Position numbers and translations under genes: made by a program. From Pseudoalteromonas xiamenensis (lineage in GTDB: Bacteria > Pseudomonadota > Gammaproteobacteria > Enterobacterales > Alteromonadaceae), in assembly GCF_042431545.1 (NCBI RefSeq), contig NZ_JBHLYX010000003.1: DNA of 64,000 nt; one strand, written 5' to 3'. Under the pieces are notes generated by a model. The model saw nothing but the letters and a program-made list of their open reading frames with translations. It was not told the DNA's origin and did no database searches. Shown piece after piece: positions 32,138-39,497 of the stretch (position 1 is the stretch's first letter; each line of letters opens with the position of its first letter).

Positions 32138-34925
32138 GAGAAACCAAACACTCTTCATTAGAATGGTGGCCTTGCTGCTGACGGTCACAATCTCGGTACT
32201 GCCGATCCATACATACGCCACTGGCGGTCAGAATCCGGACATTTCCTCCGTTGGGAAAGAGGCCCAGTCCTTTGGACAAGACCTCGCTAACTCATTCAGA
32301 GGCAATTCTGGCTCGGTCCAAAATGGCACGATTTCAATGCCGACTCTTAAAAACGGTCAATTCCAGATGAATGGTGGGAGCCAGATCAACGTCAATGATC
32401 TGTTCCCCGGAACGAGTGGCACCAACAATAAACCGGACAGTTATTACTTCCCAGACGCCAATAAACCTGATGTTGATGGCCTGCAAGGCATCTATAACTC
32501 AGGTGACGATATGGACACCGTGGGGAATAACTCCAAGGGATCGCTTTGGAGTGACGCCAATAGCGCAAACCCTTCTATTTCAGGGGCCGCATACAAGGTG
32601 CTTCTCGATGCCTCAAATCGTTCACGCCCTGATTTCATTAATGACCCGGTACTGAATCTGAGCAAAAAGACCTACGAGGACATGGACCTTATTGCTGATG
32701 GGTTTGGGGATTGTTCTGCCGAAACAACGATCAATCAAAACACCATTAACGCGCATGTTCCTGAGTATGAGCGTTGCCAGCGTGTTGTGGACCAAAGTGC
32801 TGATTGTGAGGTTGTCCATGACTACGATGCCTCGGTGGTAAAACACTATGACGGTCCGTACAACCTCAAATCATGTGGCGAAGGTTGTACAGAACTCTGG
32901 ATCGGTAAAATCGGGGACGATTACTGGTCAGGTAACTGTAAGATCTACGAGGAATACACCCGTGTCCAGGTTAGCAACCCGGACGCTATCATTTCTGCGA
33001 CGCTTGAATATGCGAAGTGGGATGACTACATGCAGGTTTGGGTCGGTAAATCCGGCCAAGAGACGAAAGTATGGTCTGGCCCTAATGGTAATTTCCCTCC
33101 TGAAACTGATGGTAAGTGTGAGCTCGCAACAAGCTGGGAGCGGAACCCCAACGTTGATGTCACGCCCTATTTCAAGAATGTAAAAGATGGTGATGTCGTT
33201 ACATTCAAGATCCGAGTGTCGGTAACTGGTAACGGTGAAGGGTTTGGCCGCATCAAAATCCACTATGACCCATCCAAAGCTATCACCAAGGATGAATGGT
33301 CTCCGCAGAGCTGTATGGACTCGGCCAAAGGCGTATCTGACGGATTCGCGCAAGGGGAAATTACCTGTATTGATGACCCGACCGATGCTACCGGCTGTAC
33401 AGTTATCAATGGCATCAAGGTTTGTGAATCTCAGCTAAAGTCGTCGCCACTGCAAGGCATTCCAAAGCTTTGCAAAAAGGTGCGAGTCAAAGCTGACTAT
33501 GACTTCTACAAGGGGCAAATGGACTGTTGGACAGACCCTCAAGGGGAAACACACTGCCCGGTAAATGCAGGTGGAAACCTCGATAGCTGCCAGAAGTATG
33601 AGGACAACCCCCAGTGCGGCTTTATCAGCTCAAAATGTGTTGATGGGGCTCAGGGAAGCTCAGGAACGTGCTACGTCCATGAGGATACCTACGATTGCGG
33701 CTCCGATGTGGCAGTGCCAACGCTTGAGAAGGAGACAGAGTACCAGTGTGGAGGACCTATTCGCTGCATGGGTGATGATTGTCTCGATGTGTCAAAGACC
33801 CAAAGCACTGACTTTGCCCGTGCCACAGCTCTTCTCAATGCGGCTCAGTTTATGACCCAGGATATGAGCTGTACTGGACAAGATGGGGACAAGAACCCAA
33901 CTGGCGATGAGAACGTTGTGTGTTCTGCGTTCGCGGGGGAAGCGGGTGAATGCAAGATCGCTGTAGGCGGAGTATCTGATTGCTGCGAGAAGCCATCTAA
34001 CATTTCGCTAGCCGACTACCTTAACCTGATCATGGCCGTACCAAAGCTGGACGGTGCAGTAATGGGCCTGCAGAACGGTAATTCAATCAAAGGCGCTTAC
34101 CAGATCCTGCGTGAGCCCGTCTTACAAGGCTGGACCGAAATAACCAAACCTTTCACCAGCTATATCGAGAATATCTCCGGCGCAGTTGATTCCTTTTATC
34201 AACCGGTAGAGCAGGTTATTGATGAATTGATGGACCAACTGACCGAGCAGGTTAAAGAGGTCATGGCGGACATCATGAAAGGACTTGGGCAGGATGCGGC
34301 GACTCAGGAGGCGGCTGCCGGAGGTGCTGGCAAGATGGCTCAGGAAGGAATGATGGAAAGCGCTGCCACTTGGCTGAGCACGGCGATGACAATCTATACG
34401 GTCTATGTCGTGGCGATGGTCATGATCCAGATGGTTTACAAATGCGAGGAGGATGAGTTCACCATGAACGCCAAGAGGGCTCTCAAGAACTGCTCCTATG
34501 TCGGCTCTTACTGTAAGTCCAAGGTGCTCGGAGCCTGTGTCGAGAAGCGTGAGGCCTATTGCTGCTTCAACTCACCATTATCTCGCATCATCCAGGAGCA
34601 AGTCCGTCCTCAACTGGGTGAGACCTTTGGTGATCCGAAGAACCCGCAGTGTGGGGGTATTCCTTTGGATAAGATCGCAGAGATTGACTGGAGCAAGGTC
34701 AACTTGGACGAGTGGCTTGGCATCCAGCAACAGAACGGCAAGCTCCCGGCCCCGAGCTCGCTAAACCTCGACAGCCTGACAGGATCCGGTAGCGACTTCA
34801 ACATTGACGGTAGCCGCAAGAACGCTCAGGAAAGGACACTGGAACGCTTGAACGGCATCGACGTCGATAAGGCACGGCGCGACTTGGCGTCGGAGATCTA
34901 CCCGGACTGGGACGGTTCGAATTGA
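32136..34925 (+). CDS. traN: TraN-family outer-membrane adhesin of conjugation
   Basis: A 929-residue exported protein: signal peptide about residues 1-29 (ending HTYATGG), then a large Cys-rich region with dozens of Cys in pairs (such as ECNYF-type CEVVHDY, CTDDP, WTDPQGETHC), typical of F-type TraN, which stabilises mating pairs at the recipient surface. A C-terminal helical segment (about 700-790) contains a hydrophobic stretch (TIYTVYVVAMVMIQMVYK). SGI1 likewise carries its own traN. Its distance from traG and the leader hairpin suggest separate control. A terminator follows. Confidence 0.88.
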   Translation: MRNQTLFIRMVALLLTVTISVLPIHTYATGGQNPDISSVGKEAQSFGQDLANSFRGNSGSVQNGTISMPTLKNGQFQMNGGSQINVNDLFPGTSGTNNKPDSYYFPDANKPDVDGLQGIYNSGDDMDTVGNNSKGSLWSDANSANPSISGAAYKVLLDASNRSRPDFINDPVLNLSKKTYEDMDLIADGFGDCSAETTINQNTINAHVPEYERCQRVVDQSADCEVVHDYDASVVKHYDGPYNLKSCGEGCTELWIGKIGDDYWSGNCKIYEEYTRVQVSNPDAIISATLEYAKWDDYMQVWVGKSGQETKVWSGPNGNFPPETDGKCELATSWERNPNVDVTPYFKNVKDGDVVTFKIRVSVTGNGEGFGRIKIHYDPSKAITKDEWSPQSCMDSAKGVSDGFAQGEITCIDDPTDATGCTVINGIKVCESQLKSSPLQGIPKLCKKVRVKADYDFYKGQMDCWTDPQGETHCPVNAGGNLDSCQKYEDNPQCGFISSKCVDGAQGSSGTCYVHEDTYDCGSDVAVPTLEKETEYQCGGPIRCMGDDCLDVSKTQSTDFARATALLNAAQFMTQDMSCTGQDGDKNPTGDENVVCSAFAGEAGECKIAVGGVSDCCEKPSNISLADYLNLIMAVPKLDGAVMGLQNGNSIKGAYQILREPVLQGWTEITKPFTSYIENISGAVDSFYQPVEQVIDELMDQLTEQVKEVMADIMKGLGQDAATQEAAAGGAGKMAQEGMMESAATWLSTAMTIYTVYVVAMVMIQMVYKCEEDEFTMNAKRALKNCSYVGSYCKSKVLGACVEKREAYCCFNSPLSRIIQEQVRPQLGETFGDPKNPQCGGIPLDKIAEIDWSKVNLDEWLGIQQQNGKLPAPSSLNLDSLTGSGSDFNIDGSRKNAQERTLERLNGIDVDKARRDLASEIYPDWDGSN

Positions 34926-34938
34926 GATCCACCACTTT

Positions 34939-34960
34939 AAAGCCAGCTTCTGCTGGCTTT
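34939..34960 (+). terminator. Terminator after traN
   Basis: AAAGCCAGC pairs with GCTGGCTTT around a TTCT loop. Because the flanking A/T runs are short it may work in both directions for the convergent integrase gene. Confidence 0.75.
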
Positions 34961-34975
34961 GATCATTGATGAAAA

Positions 34976-34991
34976 CTTTCACATGTGAAAG
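34976..34991 (+). repeat. Second copy of the CTTTCACATGTGAAAG palindrome
   Basis: Identical 16-base core to 26821-26836. It sits between the convergent traN and integrase genes, followed by CCTTTTTCC. Confidence 0.65.
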
Positions 34992-35042
34992 CCTTTTTCC
35001 TTTATGTGTTGAAGTGAACTCACCTAAATGAGGAGCATACTT

Positions 35043-36134
35043 CTACTTCTCCAACGCATTCTGCCTTTGCAGCAGGTTAAACTTCTCGTGGACTCGGTTA
35101 GGGAATAGTTCGGTGTATATCTGCCATAAAGTATTCAGGTTGCGGTGGCCGGTAACCTGGGCGACTTCCTCAATAGAAAAACCCTGTTCAAACAGTCGGC
35201 TGGCTCCTTCACGGCGCAGATCGTGATATCTTAGATCCTCTATGCCAAGTCTTTGCCGAACTCGTTGGAAGCCCGCAGAAACACTCTTGGAATTGTAGGG
35301 AAAGATACGGACATCATTTCTAGGCTGGCGCAACAAAATATCCCACGAATCACCTAATAAGGGCACCCACATATGGTTGCCCTCTTTCTTTCTTGGATCC
35401 TTCCTGTCCCTGACTTTAACTGCACGGAGAGTATGATCAACGTCTTCCCACAGAATGCTGCACACTTCACCAATCCGCATACAACTGAGAACTGAAAAGT
35501 CGAGTATGTCGATGTAGGGGATGGAAGCAGAACGGTGCTCCTGACGCTTCAGTAATTCGGTCTTTATTTGTTCCAGCTCATTGCTTCTTGGCCGACGGCT
35601 GCGTTTTTCTGATTTTGCTATCAGCCGTAGGTTGTACAAGGTGTAATAAGCTTCCTTAAACACCGTATCAGACACATCAATATTGAACACCGGCTTGGCC
35701 GACTTGAACACGCTTCGCAGGTAGGAAATGTCGCCTGATATGGTTTGAGGCTTGGCCCCGGCTTCCGCTCTGTCTTTGCAGTGGGAAACCAGGTGGGAAA
35801 CGGTGAGCTTATCTGTCGGGATCTTCACAAGGTCTGTATCGACCAGCATGTTTAGACCATATAACTTGGAACGCCCGATGGTTCCAGCCGTATGGGGATT
35901 GTTCAAATAAAGAAGAATGAGCTCTCGGATCGTCGGGATCTCATTATTGTTGGGAAGTCCTTTCCTTTCTAATTGAATAACTAAGGCCGTCCCCCATGAT
36001 TTTGCGTCCGCTTTCTTTCCGAATGTACGCGATTCGCGATATAATACGTCGTTTCCCTGTTTTACTCGAACCACGCAGCGATAGCGCATCAAGCCTTTAC
36101 TGGTTTTGCGTTTTTCAATCGTATAACTGGCCAT
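35043..36134 (-). CDS. int: Tyrosine integrase specific for dusA
   Basis: A 363-residue tyrosine recombinase with the complete catalytic set: Arg220 (CMRIGEV), Lys245 (RDRKDP), His304 and Arg307 (YHDLRREGAS), His330 (VTGHRNL) and Tyr340 (LWQIYTEL). The N-terminal arm-binding region starts SYTIEKRKTSKGLMRYRC, and a core-binding domain spans about 65-165. It reads towards the element interior from next to attR, the arrangement of dusA-specific integrases. It recombines the TGGAC-containing core in the dusA 5' end; excision probably needs the PrtN-family protein. Confidence 0.92.
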   Translation of the reverse strand: MASYTIEKRKTSKGLMRYRCVVRVKQGNDVLYRESRTFGKKADAKSWGTALVIQLERKGLPNNNEIPTIRELILLYLNNPHTAGTIGRSKLYGLNMLVDTDLVKIPTDKLTVSHLVSHCKDRAEAGAKPQTISGDISYLRSVFKSAKPVFNIDVSDTVFKEAYYTLYNLRLIAKSEKRSRRPRSNELEQIKTELLKRQEHRSASIPYIDILDFSVLSCMRIGEVCSILWEDVDHTLRAVKVRDRKDPRKKEGNHMWVPLLGDSWDILLRQPRNDVRIFPYNSKSVSAGFQRVRQRLGIEDLRYHDLRREGASRLFEQGFSIEEVAQVTGHRNLNTLWQIYTELFPNRVHEKFNLLQRQNALEK

Positions 36135-36162
36135 CGCCGGATGTCTTTAAGTTGTTCGGGTA

Positions 36163-36198
36163 CGTGCCCCATATTATAAGGGGCCTATATGGGGCACG
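36163..36198 (+). repeat. 12-bp inverted repeat between integrase and dusA
   Basis: CGTGCCCCATAT (36163-36174) and ATATGGGGCACG (36187-36198) are perfect mirror arms with a 12-base spacer. They lie between the integrase start and dusA. A single GGGGCAC also occurs near the left end at 15605. Candidate arm-type site for integrase or excision factor, or an integrase operator. Confidence 0.5.
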
Positions 36199-36214
36199 CA
36201 ATGTCGAAAAATGA

Positions 36215-36229
36215 TTGAGAATAGTTGAG
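36215..36229 (+). repeat. TTGAGAATnnTTGAG repeat, copy 2
   Basis: TTGAGAATAGTTGAG, ending one base before the dusA ATG. It shares the whole motif and an upstream GAAAA with the copy before the PrtN-family gene (17394). Confidence 0.6.
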
Positions 36230-36230
36230 T

Positions 36231-37259
36231 ATGAGCCAAGAACAGAGTGTAGGTAATTCTTTGCATTATAAAGAGTTATGCAGTAATATTGATGAGTCAT
36301 CGTTTCGTCGCTTTAGCGTTGCTCCCATGTTGGATTGGACGGACCGCCATTGCCGTACTTTTCACCGCAAGCTGACAAAGCATGCTGTGCTGTATACCGA
36401 GATGGTTACGACGGGTGCAATTATTTTCGGTAAAGGTGATTACCTCAGTTTTGGTGAACATGAAATGCCCGTGGCATTGCAACTTGGTGGTTCAGATCCA
36501 AAAGCATTGGCGGAATGTGCTAAACGAGCTGCAGCGCATGGTTACAGTGAAATTAATTTAAACGTGGGTTGTCCATCAGATCGTGTTCAGAATGGTCGTT
36601 TTGGCGCCTGTTTAATGGCTGAACCGAAATTAGTGGCTGAATGTGTGGCGGCGATGCAGGCAGAAGTATCAATTCCTGTGACGGTTAAAACGCGGATAGG
36701 CATTGATGAACAAGATTCGTATGAGTTTCTAACTCAATTGATTGAAGATTGCCATAAAGTTGGCTGCGATGATGTCATTATCCATGCACGTAAAGCGTGG
36801 CTAAAAGGCCTAAGTCCAAAAGAGAATCGTGAAATTCCACCACTCGATTACCCACGTGTTTATCAGCTGAAAAAAGATTACCCGCAACTACACGTAAGCA
36901 TTAATGGTGGCATTAAAACTATCGAAGAATGCCAACACCACTTGCAGTTTGTTGATGGCGTGATGATAGGCCGTGAAGCCTACGCAAACCCGTTTATGCT
37001 CAGCCAAGTGGATGAACTTATTTACGGTGATGCACCGTTTACAATGACGAAGCATGAAGTCGTTCGCAGCATGTATGACTACATCGAAACACAAATGACG
37101 CAGGGTTCTAACTTCTGGCATATTGCACGCCATATGTTAGGCATTTTCCAAAACCAGCAAGGTGCGCGTTTATTCAGACGTCATTTGTCAGAAAACGGCC
37201 ATAAGAAAACGGCTGATCTTAGTGTGTTAGAAGCTGCTCTCGCCCTCGTACCAGAATAA
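36231..37259 (+). CDS. dusA: tRNA-dihydrouridine synthase A, hybrid of element and host
   Basis: FMN-dependent enzyme reducing U20/20a of tRNA, 342 residues from the ATG at 36231. The FMN barrel and catalytic Cys are in place (NLNVGCPSDRVQNGRFGA), and SVAPMLDWTDRHCRTF is the DusA signature. The first 38 residues (MSQEQSVGNSLHYKELCSNI and on to LDWTD) come from the element and replace the 26-residue host start left at 15473; the rest is host sequence. The element thus restores the reading frame and supplies a new upstream region. The N-terminus is 12 residues longer than the original. Confidence 0.92.
   Translation: MSQEQSVGNSLHYKELCSNIDESSFRRFSVAPMLDWTDRHCRTFHRKLTKHAVLYTEMVTTGAIIFGKGDYLSFGEHEMPVALQLGGSDPKALAECAKRAAAHGYSEINLNVGCPSDRVQNGRFGACLMAEPKLVAECVAAMQAEVSIPVTVKTRIGIDEQDSYEFLTQLIEDCHKVGCDDVIIHARKAWLKGLSPKENREIPPLDYPRVYQLKKDYPQLHVSINGGIKTIEECQHHLQFVDGVMIGREAYANPFMLSQVDELIYGDAPFTMTKHEVVRSMYDYIETQMTQGSNFWHIARHMLGIFQNQQGARLFRRHLSENGHKKTADLSVLEAALALVPE
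36327..36343 (+). repeat. attR core
   Basis: ATGTTGGATTGGACGGA, the right counterpart of the copy at 15533-15549. Element sequence lies to its left, host dusA to its right. Confidence 0.75.
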
Positions 37260-37280
37260 AGTAATTTTCAACAGTCGCGA

Positions 37281-37317
37281 AAGCCACGTTTTGCCAATAA
37301 CAAAACGTGGCTTTTTT
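37281..37317 (+). terminator. Terminator after dusA
   Basis: AAGCCACGTTTTG pairs perfectly (13 bp) with CAAAACGTGGCTT and is followed by TTTTTATT. Confidence 0.9.
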
Positions 37318-37510
37318 ATTGCCGTTGCAACGTTGTTTACACTCTATCTCGCCTGAAATTGGGTCGACACTCAGCCTACCTCTGCCTTTGTGTTGCTCTT
37401 TTAAAAACTCACTAAAAAATAGTCAAATTGACTAATTTTGCCTCATACTGAGTTCGGCTTTAGTGATTCAATCTTTTCTAATTTATTGATTTTTATTATT
37501 TTAACTAAAG

Positions 37511-37526
37511 TGGCACGGAGCTTGGA
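37511..37526 (+). promoter_or_regulatory. Sigma-54 promoter of the psp operon
   Basis: TGGCACGGAGCTTGGA fits the -24/-12 consensus TGGCACG-n4-TTGCA except for G in place of C at the -12 element. It lies 42 bases upstream of the pspA ATG, as in other psp operons activated by PspF; pspF is not in the window. The remaining spacer (37318-37510) is AT-rich and would hold PspF sites; none was resolved. Confidence 0.7.
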
Positions 37527-37567
37527 ATATCTTCCGTAACAATAAGTTGAACTCTGAGGAAAATACC

Positions 37568-38239
37568 ATGGCGCTAATCGAACGAATCGAAAATGTCATT
37601 AAAGCAGAACTAAATGCACTTTTAGACAAGGCGGAAGATCCAAAAAAATTGGCGAGTGTCACGCTTAACGACTTGCAAGAATGCCTTGCGGAGTGTCGTG
37701 CTACGGCGGCTGGTTTGATCTGTGAGCAAAAAGCAATTTTAAGACATCGTGAGCAAAGCGAAAAACAGATCGAACAGTGGCAAGAAAAAGCAGAACATGC
37801 GTTAACGAAAGGCCGTGATGATTTAGCGAAAGCGGCGTTGTTTGAGAAACAAAAAATGGCTCAAGCGATGGAAAGCAAAGCGTCAGAACTCGTACGTATC
37901 GACGAAGCGCTTGCCAAACTTAATGAAGACGCGGGTACGTTGCAAGCAAAGATAGAACAATTGAAAACGTTACAATCTCAGTTGCAGCGTCGTGAAAACA
38001 CAGCGAGCGTCCGTCTGAAAGCAAAACAAGTGCAAAGCACTGAGCAAGCACATGCAGCGATGGAAAAATTTGAGTTTTTAGTGTCTAAGGTGGAACGTTT
38101 GGAATCGGAGGTCGAAAGTTATGATCTGGGCGCGCAATCCACACAAGCACAATTTGCGAAATTAGAACAAGACGAAAAAATGGAGCAAGAACTGGCTGCA
38201 TTAAAAGAAAAAGTTTCTAAGAAAAAGGCGAGCGCGTAA
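37568..38239 (+). CDS. pspA: Phage shock protein A
   Basis: A 223-residue PspA/IM30 family peripheral membrane protein, almost entirely alpha-helical coiled coil with the N-terminal amphipathic helix MALIERIENVIKAELNALLD and DPKKL. It binds stressed inner membrane and represses PspF. The ATG at 37568 is preceded by GAGGAAAA; an in-frame start at 37547 is not needed. First gene of the pspA-pspC-membrane protein operon behind a sigma-54 promoter. Confidence 0.93.
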   Translation: MALIERIENVIKAELNALLDKAEDPKKLASVTLNDLQECLAECRATAAGLICEQKAILRHREQSEKQIEQWQEKAEHALTKGRDDLAKAALFEKQKMAQAMESKASELVRIDEALAKLNEDAGTLQAKIEQLKTLQSQLQRRENTASVRLKAKQVQSTEQAHAAMEKFEFLVSKVERLESEVESYDLGAQSTQAQFAKLEQDEKMEQELAALKEKVSKKKASA

Positions 38240-38287
38240 CTGCACGCGCTGATATTGCACAAAATAGGCTGAATTGGAGGGCATGAC

Positions 38288-38506
38288 ATGTCTCAATTTT
38301 ATCAAAAAAAATATCAACCGATGACGCGTAACCTAAGCAACAAAAAGTTAGCGGGTGTGTGTAGTGGATTTGCTGAGCGTTTTGACATGCCAGTTTGGCT
38401 TGTACGCCTACTAACTTTATTGGTTTTCTTTAAATTCCCAGTGTTGATTGTGATTGCATATGGTTTGGCGGCATGTTGTTTACCGACTAAAACCATTGGG
38501 TCGTAA
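38288..38506 (+). CDS. pspC: PspC-domain envelope stress protein
   Basis: A 72-residue single PspC domain: NLSNKKLAGVCSGFAERFDM and WLVRLLTLLVFFKFPVLIVI, the membrane helix of the family. Shorter than E. coli PspC because it lacks the C-terminal leucine-zipper part. It relays membrane stress to PspA. No pspB gene lies between; the fold of a missing pspB is not seen. Confidence 0.85.
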   Translation: MSQFYQKKYQPMTRNLSNKKLAGVCSGFAERFDMPVWLVRLLTLLVFFKFPVLIVIAYGLAACCLPTKTIGS

Positions 38507-38515
38507 GGACTTTAA

Positions 38516-38845
38516 ATGATGAAAACGGTATTTATAGCCTTACTTATATTGATGTTATTTATGGCATTGCCGTTGACGCAATCTCCTATTGTATGGTTTT
38601 CGATGGGAGATTGGCTTGCGGATTGCGATTGGGTCGGACTTGAGTTATTAAGTTCTATCGCCGTTATAATTGCCATATTTGTCGTTATTACACTGATTAG
38701 CTTAGGCATTTTTGCCGCCGTTTTGATGGCCTTGTTTGCTGGGCTTTTAGCGCTACTCTTTAATTCAGCGTTTATTTTGTTGCCACTGGGACTTATCTTA
38801 CTCGTGTATTGGCTTGTAACCGACAAAAAAGCGGCTCAACCTTAA
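38516..38845 (+). CDS. Small multi-helix membrane protein in the psp operon
   Basis: A 109-residue protein with three hydrophobic helices (FIALLILMLFMALPL, LLSSIAVIIAIFVVITLISL, FAAVLMALFAGLLALLFNSA) and a short basic tail. It starts nine bases after pspC, so it belongs to the operon. In many gammaproteobacteria the third psp gene is a small membrane protein, but it is not recognisably PspD or PspG. Confidence 0.65.
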   Translation: MMKTVFIALLILMLFMALPLTQSPIVWFSMGDWLADCDWVGLELLSSIAVIIAIFVVITLISLGIFAAVLMALFAGLLALLFNSAFILLPLGLILLVYWLVTDKKAAQP

Positions 38846-38994
38846 GGAACGGTGGGGCTGCGGTGCAAAACGCCGTTAACGTCTAGAGACAATATGCGTA
38901 TCGCGACAAAACGTTGTAACTTTAGCCGATACAAGTACGCGAGGTGCGTAAAATATGCTAGGTTATTCCTCATCTTATCTATAAAGGAATCGCC

Positions 38995-39489
38995 ATGTTT
39001 ACGCGTTTATTCAGCCTTATTTCGTTAGGCTTTTTTACTTGCACATCTTTTGCGCATCAAGGTCACGAACATGAACATCACACTGACACGGTAGAAGCTA
39101 TATCGGTTTCTCACGCGTGGGTACGTGAATGGCTGCCGGGCACACCCTCTACTTCGGCCTATTTTATGGTTTCGAATAAAGATCATCACGCTGCGAAGTT
39201 AGTCAAGGCGACGGTGGAGGGGGTTGGACGAGTTGAAATGCATGAACACATTCATGCAGATGGCATGATGAAAATGCAGCAAGTGGAGTCCGTTGAGGTC
39301 GCACCAGAAAGCACATTGGCGTTTCAACCTGGCGGCTTCCATCTCATGTTATTTGAGCCAGCAAAACCAATCAAAAAAGGCGATAGCCTGAAGTTAACGC
39401 TATATTTTGCTGATGGCGATCGTGTCTTTACGATGGCTGACGTGAAAAGCGTAATGGAACAAGAGTCTTCTCATCAACATCATCATTAG
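38995..39489 (+). CDS. PCuAC-family periplasmic copper chaperone
   Basis: A 164-residue periplasmic protein: signal peptide (about 1-20, ending SFAHQ), a His-rich N-terminal segment (HQGHEHEHH) and a PCuAC domain with VEMHEHIHADGMMKMQQ and GGFHLMLF, i.e. the His/Met copper ligands (HxnM, HxM). It delivers Cu(I) to cytochrome oxidase in studied members. The C-terminus is also His-rich (SSHQHHH). Eight bases before a DUF2333 gene, so co-transcribed. Confidence 0.88.
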   Translation: MFTRLFSLISLGFFTCTSFAHQGHEHEHHTDTVEAISVSHAWVREWLPGTPSTSAYFMVSNKDHHAAKLVKATVEGVGRVEMHEHIHADGMMKMQQVESVEVAPESTLAFQPGGFHLMLFEPAKPIKKGDSLKLTLYFADGDRVFTMADVKSVMEQESSHQHHH

Positions 39490-39497
39490 GAGATACG

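Larger units (their letters stand above)
15542..36340 (+). mobile_element. SGI1-related integrative mobilizable element inserted in dusA
   Basis: About 20.8 kb between the cut-off dusA start and the intact dusA. It has an integrase next to attR, a PrtN-family probable excision factor, an MpsA/MpsB-like mobilization pair, an oriT-like hairpin region, TraG and TraN homologues and an FlhC-family activator gene. SGI1 has the same combination, and a family of SGI1-related elements targeting the 5' end of dusA is known from Vibrio and other genera and is mobilized by IncC plasmids. No antibiotic-resistance gene, transposase or pilus assembly gene is present. The backbone is more GC-rich than the host; the TA cassette at 23447-25072 is AT-rich. 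Exact ends depend on the crossover within TGGAC. Confidence 0.9.

Noticed and set aside
15542..36340. Prophage interpretation of the dusA insertion
   Set aside because: Many dusA integrases belong to prophages and a PrtN-family gene is present, but no capsid, tail, terminase or lysis gene exists; TraG, TraN and an FlhC-type activator point to a mobilizable element.
15542..36340. Autonomous ICE
   Set aside because: No coupling protein, pilus assembly or secretion ATPase is present; only TraG and TraN of the mating system, so it cannot transfer alone.
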